In this document: positions 1-10,611 of the stretch, in pieces
Layout: the number at the start of each line of letters is the position of its first letter
Position numbering within the stretch: position 1 is the first letter of the stretch
Source of the DNA: Apiotrichum sp. Y4204
Taxonomy: Eukaryota > Basidiomycota > Tremellomycetes > Trichosporonales > Trichosporonaceae
Assembly: GCA_025531455.1 (NCBI GenBank)
Contig: JAMYHL010000022.1
Span: forward strand, 1 to 64,000
Length of the DNA stretch: 64,000 nt
Direction: 5' to 3'
Notes under the pieces: model-generated
What the model was told of the DNA's origin: nothing
The model's database searches: none
The model's input: the letters and a program-made list of their open reading frames with translations, nothing else
Made by a program: the position numbers and the translations under genes

Positions 1-371
1 CAGAGGCGCTCGTTAGGGGTATCTGGACGGACGCGCTCGCGAGGGAGTAAAAATCATGTATCAAGTTCAATGTGGATGCGGGGTCGAGGCTAATGCAGAT
101 AATTGCTTGCGTTGAGCTTACGTCGGGTTTGCAGGTGTTCAATTCCAGTTCCAAATTCTAACGCGCGAGAAGGCAGAACTGCCCTACTTCAACGGCTAAC
201 TTTGATTCAAGAGTGCTAGCGGTGGGGGGTACTGTACCTCTACCGTCGCGCGGCGTGTCCAAACTTCATTACTGATCACTGCATAACACTGCACAAACAC
301 GTCCGATTTCCTAACCACATTACGATTTTGGGATACAATACCAACTGTCCTCAATGTCCCACACCGCAGTG
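1..371. other. intergenic, left edge
   Basis: No gene could be supported here. It lies downstream of the first secreted-protein gene, which reads on the minus strand. No RNA gene or repeat was seen. Confidence 0.5.
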
Positions 372-971
372 TCACTGCCGGTCATCCGGAATCGGCGGGG
401 TGGCCCCCGGCGCCCCAGGCGCACGGGTACACTCGTCGCTCCCCCGGCGCGTGGGCACAATCACGCCGAGCCCGCCCGCGGTGCCCACGCCGCTGCCCTC
501 AGTCTGGGGCACGACCACAATGTCAAACCACGTGTATCCCGGGAGATTGACGGGGTTCCAGGTCACGCTGTTGCCTGTAATGTTGCGGGCGAGGACGAAG
601 CGGTCGGTATGTATGAACCATACGTTGGGGCCGTAGTTTATGTATCTGGGCGTGAGCGGGAACCACTTGGGGATTCTCTATTGGGGATTCTCTATTTTCT
701 TTTTCTTTTTTTTCTTCTTCTTTTCTTTTTCCTTGTTTGTTTTGTTTTTTCCTTTCTTCTTTTTCTTCTGTTTCCTCTTTTTCTTCTTTTTTTCTTTTCC
801 ATTCCACACTTACACATCCTTGGGAACGCCCTCGCCGCCGGTCCATTCAAACGTAAACGAGCTGCACACGGAGGGGTTCCGTCCCCACTGGTTGGCCATG
901 CGGAGCGGGCCGGGCGTGCACGCCGCGAACGTCGAGCACAGGAGGGTGAAGAGGGTGATGGGGAGGAGCAT
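372..971 (-). CDS. small secreted Ig-like protein, copy 1 (two exons)
   Basis: Exon 1 runs 971-814 and exon 2 about 675-372, giving 153 aa in a consistent frame. The N-terminus (MLLPITLFTLLCSTFAA) is a typical signal peptide. The mature part has a Cys-Ser-Phe-Thr-Phe-Glu-Trp strand followed after the intron by Asn-Tyr-Gly-Pro, then Thr-Trp and a Tyr-Thr-Trp-Phe strand. It aligns along its length with the neighbour at 1703-2368, so the two are tandem paralogues. The spacing of the Trp-containing strands resembles small Ig-like cell-surface proteins common in basidiomycetes; that assignment is an inference. The acidic/Pro C-terminus lacks the Cys-rich tail of the neighbour. The intron is unusual: 138 nt, purine-rich on the transcript strand, with no obvious branch site, so the junctions are the least certain part. 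Confidence 0.65.
681..805. repeat. pyrimidine/purine-biased low-complexity tract inside an intron
   Basis: The + strand is almost only T and C; the transcript (minus) strand is therefore an A/G tract. It fills the intron of the first secreted-protein gene. A short duplicated word (GGGGATTCTCTATT, overlapping two copies) lies at its left edge, next to the acceptor. Confidence 0.8.
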
Positions 972-1702
972 TCTTTTGCTGAAGGGGCAAGTGGGGTATT
1001 ACGAGTGAGAACTGAAGAATATGACTGCCGCCTTTGGGAGACTTGCTGGCCAAAGAGTGGAATTATAACCCTCCCATCGTACTCTGCACACGGTGATCGT
1101 TGCCCGCGACATTTCTGAGGTAAGCAGATTCCGCGGCGGACTTCGGGAGTGATGTCAAGCGACCAAGCGACCCCCGGAGGAGATGGTCACCTGCCGACGA
1201 GGCTCCCGCCGCGCCAAGAAGGTGATCGTTAAGTGGCGATCATGGACGACGCTCCGCTCGCGGGACATTTGGCATGTGATGGTGGTGTATGCTCGCGGAA
1301 TGGAGTGATAGAAGCTTGTTTTTAAGCTTATGCACATGTCTAACTACTGACGTCAATGAGGCCAAGACATCTTCGGGGCCGTCTCGCAGTATGGCCAATC
1401 TTCCGCCGGAGTCCGGCAACAACTGGATACTGTATCCAGTTTTGGTTCACTTCGGGCTTGCTTCCGGGCGGCAGAGTCTCCCTCCTTCCAACGCGGTCAA
1501 GGTATTTGCCAACTGCGTAATATTTGGGCTAGAATGGCCGGCAGAGAGATGCACGCCAGGGGTGAGCGTGGGCACTCGCTCACTAACTGGGAAACAGATG
1601 CTGTCAACCGAATACAGTCTTCAAATATACATTTCCATTTCAATGTCCTTCAGAGTGTTTCAGAGTCCTTCAAAGTCCATCCGATCTCATTTCCTGATCG
1701 GT
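972..1702. other. intergenic between the two tandem secreted-protein genes
   Basis: Holds the promoter of copy 1 and the 3' flank of copy 2. A TATAAT-like box lies at 1062-1067 on the minus strand, about 90 bases before the start codon of copy 1. No other gene was seen. Confidence 0.5.
1062..1067 (-). promoter_or_regulatory. TATA-like box of secreted protein copy 1
   Basis: TATAAT on the minus strand, about 90 bases upstream of the ATG at 971. Confidence 0.4.
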
Positions 1703-2368
1703 CTACTCATTCTTCTTCGTCTTGGTCTTGATCTTGGTCTTGGTCGGAGGAGTACACGTCGTAGGCGGAGTCGTAGGATCCTGTGTCGAGCAGGGCGAGC
1801 ACGACGGGCAAGGAGGACATTGGGGCGCTGACGGGCATTGTATCGAGCAAGGCGAGCACGACGGGCAAGGGGGGCACTCGGGCGCTGACGGGCATGTGCT
1901 CGAGGGTCGGGGGTATGTCGGGAGAGGAGGCGGGGCGCCCGGGTCCTTGACGCACTCTTCCGTGCCCCAGCGGTAGTAGGGGGCGACGTATCCGAGGCCA
2001 GACGCGTATTGGCCGTTGTGTTGGTTGCCCTGGGAAATCGAGATGCGGAAATTGGTGTACGATGGCAGGCGAAACTTGTCCCACGTCCACGAGTTGCCGG
2101 GGACGTTGTCCGCCAGCTTATAGTACAGCTCGTTGAGGTTGGAGCTGACCATTGGCCCGTAGTTAATCGAGCTGCGATTAGGGGAGAAACAGAGGCGGTT
2201 ATCGGGCACGTACATGTTGACCGGCATCGTGTTCCCCTCCCATTTTATGGTCCAGGACTGGCAGACTGTCGGGATATCTCCGTACGCATTTGTGATTCTG
2301 AGGTTGGGGGTTTGGGCAACCGCTGGCGCGGCGGCAAGGACGGCGGCAATGGCAGCGAGAAGACGCAT
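1703..2368 (-). CDS. small secreted Ig-like protein, copy 2, with Cys-Pro repeat tail
   Basis: A single exon encodes 221 aa. The first 18 residues (MRLLAAIAAVLAAAPAVA) form a signal peptide. Residues about 20-130 match the neighbour at 372-971 in the order Asn-x-Tyr/Trp-Gly, Pro-x-Val-Cys, aromatic strand ending in Lys/Glu-Trp, Asn-Tyr-Gly-Pro, Thr-Trp, and a strand near Ser-Tyr-Thr-Asn-Phe. This copy adds a C-terminal tail with two repeats of a Cys-Pro-Pro-Cys-Pro-Ser-Cys-type unit and ends in a Lys/Thr-rich stretch. The tail could form disulphides or attach to the wall; no GPI signal is evident. Its function is unknown. A canonical TATAAA box sits 63 bases upstream. Confidence 0.8.
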   Translation of the reverse strand: MRLLAAIAAVLAAAPAVAQTPNLRITNAYGDIPTVCQSWTIKWEGNTMPVNMYVPDNRLCFSPNRSSINYGPMVSSNLNELYYKLADNVPGNSWTWDKFRLPSYTNFRISISQGNQHNGQYASGLGYVAPYYRWGTEECVKDPGAPPPLPTYPRPSSTCPSAPECPPCPSCSPCSIQCPSAPQCPPCPSCSPCSTQDPTTPPTTCTPPTKTKIKTKTKKNE

Positions 2369-2430
2369 TGGGAAGAGGTATGCTGAGGGTAGAGATAGGT
2401 GATTGGGGGATGTTGCTCCCTCAGCGTCAA

Positions 2431-2436
2431 TTTATA
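2431..2436 (-). promoter_or_regulatory. TATA box of secreted protein copy 2
   Basis: TATAAA on the minus strand, 63 bases before the ATG at 2368. Confidence 0.55.
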
Positions 2437-3547
2437 CTGACAACACCATTACTCGATGCTCTTCGCGCCACAGAGCAAGTCAGCCACAATCAGCTCCGCC
2501 GAGACGGTCCGCACATTCCGCGTCATTCCGGCAGAACACCCGCGAAAGAATAACGTCAAGAACAGTGCGGGAGTGCGACATAAGAAGGCGGCCGAAGCGG
2601 TCAGAAGCAGGAGGTGGCGGTCGGAAGCAAGGGAACGTGACGACGTTGAGGGTCTTGAGGGTGGGTCCAGTGGGGCCGTGGGTCGTGCTTGGAATGGTCT
2701 TCCATTGAAAGTTTCATGATCCTCTCCTATTATACTATTAAGCTTCCACGACAAAGGCCTCGACAGGGTCGTTTCCAGTTGACGTCGATGGCCGAAGTGT
2801 CCTTGCCACTCAGGCCGACCGCTCCTTGTTCGGATGATGCTTCAGCAGCTGTCCAAGGTCTGGAGAATGAACGGGTACTCTTGTGATCTGAACCTAATGT
2901 GGGGCGTTACCATGTCCCGCTTAATTATGCCTGATCGTGACTAGAGGGTTCAGGAAACCAGACGCCAGACGGTCAGCCGACCAGGAGTAAATGTGTTTAT
3001 CACGGCTGTCGCCGTGCAGCGAATGTCTGATAGTTGAGATTGGAGCTGAATGCGGGGCCTTCGTGCGGATATTGCAATGTCTTGGCAACGAACCCTTCAC
3101 TACAGCCTTGTCACGGGGGTGTGGAACGCTGTCCACGCTCAGCTGATGTTACTGCAGGGTGCGCCACTGGTGGCGCTACGCGGTAGCAGGGTTCCGGCGA
3201 TAGAAATCTTTACTGCATTGCTTACAAGGCGTTGCTGAACCATTTGGAAAACTGCTGAAATGCCTGGCCGTTACTTCGTACAAGTGACCACCGGGTGCAC
3301 TGCCGAACAGGGAAGGCAGCTCTGCTCTTGAAACTTTGCACACCATTTCTTCTCAGTGTCCTGCTTGATTTTGGTCACTTTTACTCTCAGGCGATCTTAG
3401 GTTGACACCAGTTACATGTGTTGTCCGCGTGACCAGATCCAAGCTGCCATGCTGCATGCTGCATGCTACCAAGCTGCTGTCATCTGCCACACTTGCTATT
3501 CGCCACTCACGCGCGCCACTCGGGCTCGGTTCGGTCATTTGTATTCG

Positions 3548-3987
3548 GCACCTCGGCATCTACTGTAGGGTCCCCATGATTAGCACACATGCGATTCTGC
3601 GATTCAATAATTAGCACACGGGGACCAGAATCTACAGAGGTGCCTCCGAGGTTAACAGATTTTATCTTAAGCATTAGAGCACGAAACAAACTTCTCATTT
3701 TAATATGCATGCATGTACATCTCCTCTACAGCCGTGTTTATTCTGGATGCATTTAATGAAGATTCTGGGGAGAGAGAATTAGTTGAAGACACAGGTGCGG
3801 ATTGTCTTTACTATGTCTTGGGGGTGCTTGTATGACCACACGATTTCCGCGTGACGTCCAGAAGTTGGCCGTCGCCGGCCGCGTACGGCCGTCTACGGTG
3901 GGGATTTTGATCCCGGTGTGCTAATAATGGGGATGCATGTGTGCTAATTATGGGAACCTCGGCATCTATCTGCCCACCTCGGCATCT
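3548..3987. promoter_or_regulatory. cluster of repeated elements (GTGTGCTAAT x4, ACCTCGGCATCT x3)
   Basis: GTGTGCTAAT occurs four times: on the minus strand at 3579-3588 and 3610-3619, and on the plus strand at 3916-3925 and 3939-3948. Flanking bases are also shared (ATGGG on the far side), so the two pairs form an imperfect inverted arrangement about 300 bases apart. ACCTCGGCATCT occurs three times in the same orientation near 3550, 3956 and 3976. Placement upstream of the MFS transporter suggests paired transcription-factor sites. A small inverted-repeat element is the alternative. Confidence 0.45.
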
Positions 3988-4235
3988 TCGGCTCACATCG
4001 GTGCCGAGTTCGCCGCCCGCGCGGGGTTGTAACCACACAACCAGAACAACTCGTTTCGGTCTCGTTCGATGCATGAAAGGGGGGATGGAGTCGGGAAAAT
4101 CGTTGTTGTTTGCACTCTCTTTTTCCGCATTCTGTAGCACCCACTTTTATCCCCGACCGCAATCGTGTGCATCGCTTTTTCGTCCCGCGTCGCCACTGTC
4201 TTATCTTGCGATCGGATCGACACGAGAATCCCACG

Positions 4236-6160
4236 ATGGATGAGCACGACGTCCCGCCGCTCCCGCTCACGCGCTCGCGGACGGGTCAGAGCGCGCGCAG
4301 CGCGCGCAGTGGACGGAGCGTGCGCAGCGGGAGTTTGAGGCACGAGCACATGTTCGGGCAGCCGGCGCACGACGTCGAGGAGCTGTGTGATGACCGGCCG
4401 GTGCGGGGTGATGGTGAGGATGGGGCGGATAGCGCGGCGGCAAGTTTCCACACCTCGCAATCGTTCCCCTCCCAATCTCACGCGGGCCCTATCCAGCGGG
4501 CACATTCCCATCCCCACTCTGTCCAGAGCGACGGACATACGCACTCGCCAGTATGTGAGGCGACGCATGATCCCCACGGGATTGGCCCGCCACCGGACGG
4601 AGGGCGCGAGGCGTGGCTCGTGGTGTTTGCGTGTTTCTTCCAGCAGTTCTGCGTCTTCGGGATGAGTGAGTAACCGAAACAAAATGGTGCTGACGGGAGT
4701 CTCGGCGAACGGGCAGCTGCAGGCGTACCTCCTCGCGAACCAACTAAAGGACTATGCCAAGGCCGAGGTCTCGTGAGTGGTGGAGTGGTGGAAACCACAT
4801 TGCTGACGGCAGGTGGCTCGGCTCGATCCAGGCGCTCATCGAGTTTGGGGGTGCGATGATCACTGGGCGCTACTTTGACATCCACGGCCCCAAGCTGCTG
4901 GTGACGGCGTGTCTGATCACGTCGTTTGGATCCTTTGTCGGCCTTGCATGTGCGTAGTGGTGACAACTGCAGCTCACACCAGTCTCGTACAAGTACTGGC
5001 ACTTTATGCTCTCGTTCATCCTCTTCGGTATCTCCGCAACGCTCATCTATGCGCCGTCGGCGGCTGTCGCCGCGCACTGGTTCGAGCGTCGGCGCGGCCT
5101 CGCGGTCGGCATCATCGTGTGCGGCTCCGGCGTCGGCGGCGTCATCTATCCCATCATGTTTGAGCAGATCTTCAGGAGGATCTGTGAGTGGTAGTTAACC
5201 GAAGGGAACATCAAAGCAGACCTAATCGCCCAGCTTACCGCGACACAATGCTCACGGTCGGCTGCTTCAACTTTGCCCTCATGCTCCCCGGCGTGCTGTT
5301 CATGAAGTCGCGCCTGCCGCCGCGAGCGCCCCCGCCATGGCGCGACCTCCGCGGCCCGTGGCGCGACAAGCAGTACTGCCTGCATGTTATCGGCGCCGCC
5401 TTTTTCAGCATAAAGTGCGTTTCCTAGTAGAGTGCTCCACTAACGCCAGCCTGCTGACCGGCTTCTTCTCCTCGATTCCGTACGCACGCGCAAACACAAC
5501 TAACAAGAGCGTGACAGAGTACGCTGTGGCCATCTGCCTTGGCGGCTCGGTTGTCGGCCGTCTGGCGCTCGGCGCGCTCGCGGACGTCCTCGGCGTGTGG
5601 CGCGTGTTCGGCGCGCTCGGCTTTGCGGCCGCCATCACCATGTTTGCGTTTTGGCTCCCACACGTCGGGACGGCACCTACTGTCGTCGGCCTGCTGCTGT
5701 ACGGCATCATTGCCGGCGGGTGGTTCACCGCCGTGCCTGCCGCCACCGCGGCCATCTCGCCCGTCCACGAGTCGGGCATGCGCTTTGGCATGCTCATCTC
5801 CTCGCTTGCGATTCCGTCCCTCATCGGACCTGTGATTGCTTCTGGTGAGTAGAAGACGGGCTTGGGCTTGGCCACTTTTTGGCCTTGATACTTGATACTG
5901 TTGATTCTCTCCGCTGACGCCCAGCCCTCATCACGCGCGGGGACGACAAGTTTATCTACGCGGCCATCTTCTGCGGGTGCACGTTCACCATCTCGGGCGT
6001 GTTCACGATCGCGGCGGGGAACTGGAAGCGTATCTCGCGGCGGGGGAAGCGGCCGGGGACGGAGAGCGTCGAGAGCGGAGAGCGTTCCGCGGCGGAGGGT
6101 GCGGGGGCTGGGGAGGAGACAAAGGGGTGGCGCGATGGCGAAGGGCAAACAAAGGCGTAG
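4236..6160 (+). CDS. MFS transporter, monocarboxylate-porter type
   Basis: Seven exons (4236-4665, 4700-4772, 4813-4949, 4983-5183, 5234-5414, 5450-5844, 5925-6160) join in frame to 550 aa. A long polar His/Ser/Arg-rich cytosolic N-terminus of about 120 residues precedes the membrane part, which fits the 12-segment layout of fungal SLC16-like carriers. Family signatures are visible: a segment with Asn-Gly-Gln-Leu-Gln near TM1, the TM2 start Gly-Ser-Ile-Gln, the TM2-3 loop Gly-Arg-Tyr-Phe-Asp, and the loop His-Trp-Phe-Glu-Arg-Arg-Arg-Gly-Leu-Ala before TM5. The second half carries Gly-Arg-Leu-Ala-Leu-Gly-Ala-Leu-Ala-Asp. It probably moves a monocarboxylate or related acid at the plasma membrane; the substrate cannot be read from sequence. 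Introns are 33-80 nt. The ATG chosen is the first in frame after the 5' leader. Confidence 0.85.
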
Positions 6161-6701
6161 AATCGAGTGCCGTCGTCGCTGGCGAACCGGATCGGTATCG
6201 GTTCTTCGCCGCGGTACAGTTTCCCCTGTATCTTATCTGGATAATAGACCATATCACTAATTGTATGCATCAGTCCGGAAACGTTTCTTCCACTGTGGCA
6301 ATGCCTGGTAGCTGGCAACCTGACACGGGCGGCGATCAGGATCATTCACGGGGCGGCTTTACCGTACCTCCCCATGACTTGGCAGCCAGACTTCCTCGAA
6401 TATGCCGCGGCGGGGTCCTGTGTACTCAAGCTCATAGGACTCTAAGGTTCATACTCCCATTTGCGCATCTGAGATAGTGTGCTACAAAACAGCTCTGCAT
6501 GCTTTCAGGATCTTGGGATCTCTGACTCCTTCAATCACCACACCGTCAAGTCCACACGGAAATACGGATATCCCCCTCTTGGCGCTCCTCTGCCGTGATC
6601 CGTCGCCACTCACCACCCCACGACTCGAGAAAAGTTCAATACCAACCTCAACACTCGCTCCCAACTCAACACTACATTTCATCTCACCACAAAAAGCCAC
6701 A
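6161..6701. other. intergenic
   Basis: 3' flank of the transporter and promoter of the F-box gene. Nothing else could be supported. Confidence 0.5.
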
Positions 6702-8302
6702 ATGGACGCCCCCCTCGCGTCCCTCGCAGGCCTCCCAGACGATGTGCTCGCGCACATCTTCGAGCGCCTCGACAGCGCCTCCCTCGGTGCGCTCCGCGCC
6801 GTCTCCCGCCTAATGGAACGAAGAGTGGGTCGTCCCCAGGTATTGTCGCCAGCTCACACCAGGTCCTCGCGCTCGGCATCCCGCTGTACCTCACACACAA
6901 CGCCATGCCCTCTCTGACTCTCTCACGGGATGCGGACCCAAAAACCCAGTTTTACCACACGACGCGCATCTCGCGCGCGATCGCCCGTCACGAGCTCTAC
7001 GCGGTGCAGGTCGGCCGCGCGTGGCCCCGCGCCATGCCCGCCCTCGCCCTCGCGGGCGACGCTCTGCTTCTCGGTATCGGCAATTCCGTGCGGATCCACC
7101 CACTCCGCCCGATGCCCGAGTACGGCCACCGTGCGGTGTGCGAGCCTGCCGAGGTCGACGTGCTTGTCGGCGACTCGGCAAGGAGAGTCGAGCCCAACGG
7201 ACACGGACAGCCGCGCCGCACGACGGATACGGACATTGTCGGGCTGCACGCCCTCCCGACGCATCCAGAGGGCGGGGACTTTGTCGTCGCGCAGTTTGAC
7301 GGCACGGTGCAGCGCTTTGTGCATGGTGTAAGCAGCGCGCATTACCCCCATCCCCGCGGAATACACGCTTTGGCAGGGTGCGGGAGCTTGGTGCTCACCG
7401 CGAACGGGACGGGTGGGAGTGCGGGGATCGGCGCGCGGCGCGGCGCGAGTGCATTCAGTTCCGCCGCCTCGACACCCGACAGCGGCTCGTCTGCCCGTCT
7501 GTTCAACGCCACGTCGCCGTGGACGCCGACATCGACGATCGCGCTCCCGAGCCGCGCGTGGGGCGCGCACCTCTCTCCACGCGGGGCGTTCTTCGGCCTC
7601 CGCGGCGGCATACACTGGCACGCGACAAGGGACGGCGGCCTCAGCCCCGAGGCGACGGTGCTGCTTCCCGCGGGAGACAGCCGGTCCGCGGCGTACGGCC
7701 TCGTCGCGTTCCCCACCCCGGCTGGGAGCCCGCTGAGCGCGACCCTCCTCTCGGCATGGCACGACGGCACGGCACGGCTGCATGATCTGCGGACGAACCG
7801 CCAGGTCCTCGCGCTCTCGGATCCGTGGTCGGACGCCGCGCTGTTCTCGGCGGCGTTTGTCGGCGCGCACGGTATCGTCGCCGGCGGGGCGGAGCACGGG
7901 ATTGTGAATGTGTGGGACGTGCGATTTGTTGCCCCGAGGGCGTGGAACAATGCGGCGGATAACGAGTCGGGATGGAGTGTCTTCTCGCCGCATGGCCGCG
8001 GAAGTCCCGTGTACGCTCTTGCCGGGGACGGCGGGCGCGTGTGGGGAGTCACGGAGCGCCGGGCGTTCGTGCTCGCTTTCGACGACAGGGTTGTGCTCCA
8101 GGCGCGCCGTGAGGCTGGGGGCGAGACGCGCGGGCGGAGAGGGAGTATGGCTACCAAAGATGTCCCCGCCGGGTGGAAGCCTCGCGGTGGCAAGGTCGGG
8201 TGGACGGTGCACTATGGCGAATATGCGAATAAGGAGAGCGTCATGGGGTACCGCCACGGCGAGGGGGGCATGAAGCTGTTTGAGAGCCGCGTGTGGGGAT
8301 AG
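6702..8302 (+). CDS. F-box protein with probable beta-propeller C-terminus
   Basis: Exon 1 (6702-6824) and exon 2 (6863-8302) join in phase 0 across a 38-nt intron to give 520 aa. Residues about 7-40 match an F-box (Leu-Pro-Asp-Asp-Val-Leu-x3-Phe-x2-Leu, then Leu-Arg-Ala-Val-Ser-Arg). The rest is rich in Gly/His/Asp turns and short strands, including a Trp-His-Asp-Gly-Thr-Ala-Arg-Leu-His-Asp-Leu-Arg segment and another ending in Asn-Val-Trp-Asp-Val-Arg, both typical of WD40 blades. The likely role is a substrate-recognition subunit of an SCF ubiquitin ligase, with Skp1 binding the N-terminus; the substrate is unknown. It is convergent with POL31, whose end lies 91 bases away. Confidence 0.8.
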
Positions 8303-8393
8303 ATAGTATCACGACCATGTTGGTACTAATGCTAGAATCTGCATATGTATGACATCCTATCCTGTGCCATGGACACTCCTCTCCTTCCCACTG

Positions 8394-10073
8394 CTATGCT
8401 GCCTCCCGTACATCACCCTCCCACTGCGGCACCTCAAACTCGACAATCTTCACCTCGAGGGTCTCGAGGCACACCAGCGCGACCGTGCCCGTGGTGTCAA
8501 AGGGGGGGAGCAGGACAACGCGTGTCGGTTCGTCCCCGCCCACAAGGGTGGTCGCAAACTCGGGCTGGTTCCCAATGACATAGACGTCCGGGCGGTGCTG
8601 CACGATGAACGGGTCCGTGTCGGGGAACGGGTAGATCCAGAGCGTGTCGGGCGCCGTGGGTGCGAGATGGCGCCATTCGAGCGTGCGTGCTGCCATCGCG
8701 AGCCGTGCATCGCCGGGGATGTACTTGAACACGTCGTCGATGTTTTGTCCGCCCGCGCAGAGGAAACTGTGGTCAGCGACAGCGGACGCGTGTACGTACC
8801 TCCGCTCGCCGATCGACATCCATGTCGGGTTGGTATTACACTCGAGACCGTTCATCTTGGCGCCAAACATGACCTTGGGCATCGGCTGCTGTGGGAGGAG
8901 CGCGCCTGCAGGGTCATGTGGTCCCGGGACGAGGTTCACGGGGAGCGACGAGGAGGTGACGTCGCGCAGCAGGCGGGTGAGCGTTTTTGTGGGGTGGTTC
9001 TGCCTGTCATTTGTGGCCGTTGAGAAGCGTTTCTAAAGTGAGCTAGTATCAGACATCGTCAGCTCACAGGCATCCTATCTGCCGCTTTCGGCGGCTCCGC
9101 GAGCGTGTTGCCTGCGCAGATGAGGCGGGCTATCCGTGCGCTCTCAAGCTGGTCCTGAGAAGTCAACTGTAATCTACTCATAAAGACTCACTGCTACGAC
9201 GCCATCCTCCCCCATAAGCCACTCGACGAGCATCTCCGCCTTGAGGTCCAGCGGGGCAGTGTCGCTCCCGACCGAGAGGCCTGACACCATTGCGACCCAC
9301 GTCTTGCCGTCCGAGCTTGACGTACTCGGCTTTTCTACGCGTCAGCACCACCCCAACTCTCTGCTCACCATCGACATCCATCGCCTCCTTCGCCTTCCCA
9401 TTACTTCCGCTCGGCCCAGCACTCGGCTTGAACACGTCTGGCAGGCCCGCAAAGCATACGTCCACAACCTCGAAGTCCCCATTCCCCGTCTCGTACCCCA
9501 GCGCAGCCATGACCACGCCAGTAACAAGTCCCCGGCCCGCACGGTCGCGCTCGCGCCGGATCGCTTCGCCGATAAGCCGCACACGCCCGCTCTCGTCCTC
9601 GAGGTGCACGCTGTCCTGTGCAGAGTAGAACTTTGCGCGCGGAGCAGGCGGTGCGATCCAGTTCTGGTGTGAGTTGACGAATAGCATATTCAACTCACAC
9701 TGCGCGCCATGTCCTCGAGCACGTTGGGCTTTAGCGGCATGTCCATGTACACCGTGCCGACGATGTAGCACAGCTGCCCACGCTGCAGCGAGAGGATGCG
9801 GTGGAGGAGCTGCGGCCGTCCTGCGGATGAGTAGGTGATTCATCAAGACTTTCAGAACCTACCCCGCATTCCGGACCATTTCTTCTCAGCATGCGCCTCG
9901 ACATGCGGGCGCAGCTCGACGAGCCGCACAAAGTAGATGTTCGAGTACTGGTGCTTGTAGCTGCGCTTCGTGGGGTCGATGAGGAACTGGCCCGAGAGCT
10001 CCGGCAGCGTCGAGTACGGCACGACCGGGCGGCGCAGCGCGGCCGCGGTGTCGTACTTGATTTCGGTCGCCAT
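8394..10073 (-). CDS. POL31: DNA polymerase delta small (B) subunit
   Basis: Seven exons joined by six introns of about 32-44 nt give about 485 aa, the usual size of the family (POLD2, yeast Pol31, fission yeast Cdc1). The N-terminus has the family Gln-Tyr-Ser-Asn-Ile-Tyr-Phe-x-Arg-Leu block (the OB fold begins here). Downstream come an Asp-Ser-Val-x-Leu-Glu-Asp-Glu-Ser-Gly-Arg-Val segment, Leu-Val-Thr-Gly-Val-Val and Glu-Val-Val-Asp-Val-Cys-Phe-Ala-Gly-Leu-Pro. The inactive calcineurin-like phosphoesterase domain then starts at Val-Ala-Met-Val-Ser-Gly-Leu. Near the C-terminus, Gly-Asn-Gln-Pro-Glu-Phe-Ala-Thr-Thr-Leu is nearly invariant in the family. The protein is the structural partner of the Pol delta catalytic subunit at the replication fork. 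An Asp/Lys-Ala-rich insert (about Met-Asp-Val-Asp) before the third intron looks like a variable linker. Confidence 0.93.
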
Positions 10074-10611
10074 GCCGTCGGGTCGGATGTGTGTGAGAGG
10101 AGGCACTAGGCGGAGATGTCGACAACAACAACAATAGCTCGCTTTGTGACTGCTGAAATGAATCACCTCGAGTGGGTGTTCGACGCGCCTCGCCCAGCTG
10201 GAAATACTCCCGCGACGCGTCAATGTGACGTGTGGGAAGAAAAGTCAATCACGTGCACCTTGCGTGCAGATAGCGTGCCTTTACCTAACAGAGAGCTCCT
10301 CAGCCCCTTGGCGGCCTGACCGCGGCGGAGTCCGCGGTGTTCGGGCATGTCTCGTCCGGCCGGATCCCATGACGTTTGTTGACGGCCAAGACGAGCCTAG
10401 ACTGGCCAGTGATCCAGATGCAGAGCCTGTGAGGGCTGTCGTCGCCATCGACGAGGGAGGCATTGTTGTTGCCACACACGCAGGAGGGCGTTCATCCAAT
10501 CCATACAATTGCTCTGCGCCCCCCCTGTGCCACGCCTCTTGCAACTTGACGACTCTCTTTCTCTCACCACCCTTCCCACTCTCCATTCCACCCACGTTCT
10601 TCACACACACC
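10074..10611. other. divergent promoter between POL31 and the methyltransferase-like gene
   Basis: No gene was recognised. The region is bounded by two divergent start codons and must contain both promoters. Confidence 0.5.

Larger units (their letters stand above)
2369..4235. other. long intergenic region
   Basis: No coding region could be supported on either strand. The right half (about 3540-3990) carries two kinds of repeated short element described separately; it lies upstream of the transporter that starts at 4236 and may be its promoter. Confidence 0.5.

Noticed and set aside
3548..3987. Transposon with terminal inverted repeats
   Set aside because: No open frame for a transposase, and no target-site duplication could be seen at the edges; kept only as a repeated-element cluster.
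6811..6850. Alternative frame in the F-box gene reading Trp-Asn-Glu-Glu-Trp
   Set aside because: It resembles an F-box continuation and would need a one-base change, but the 38-nt intron at 6825-6862 already joins the two long exons in phase with good sites, so an indel is not required.
6923..8257. 444-codon minus-strand open frame
   Set aside because: Antisense to the F-box gene; Arg/Ala-rich product typical of GC-rich shadow frames.
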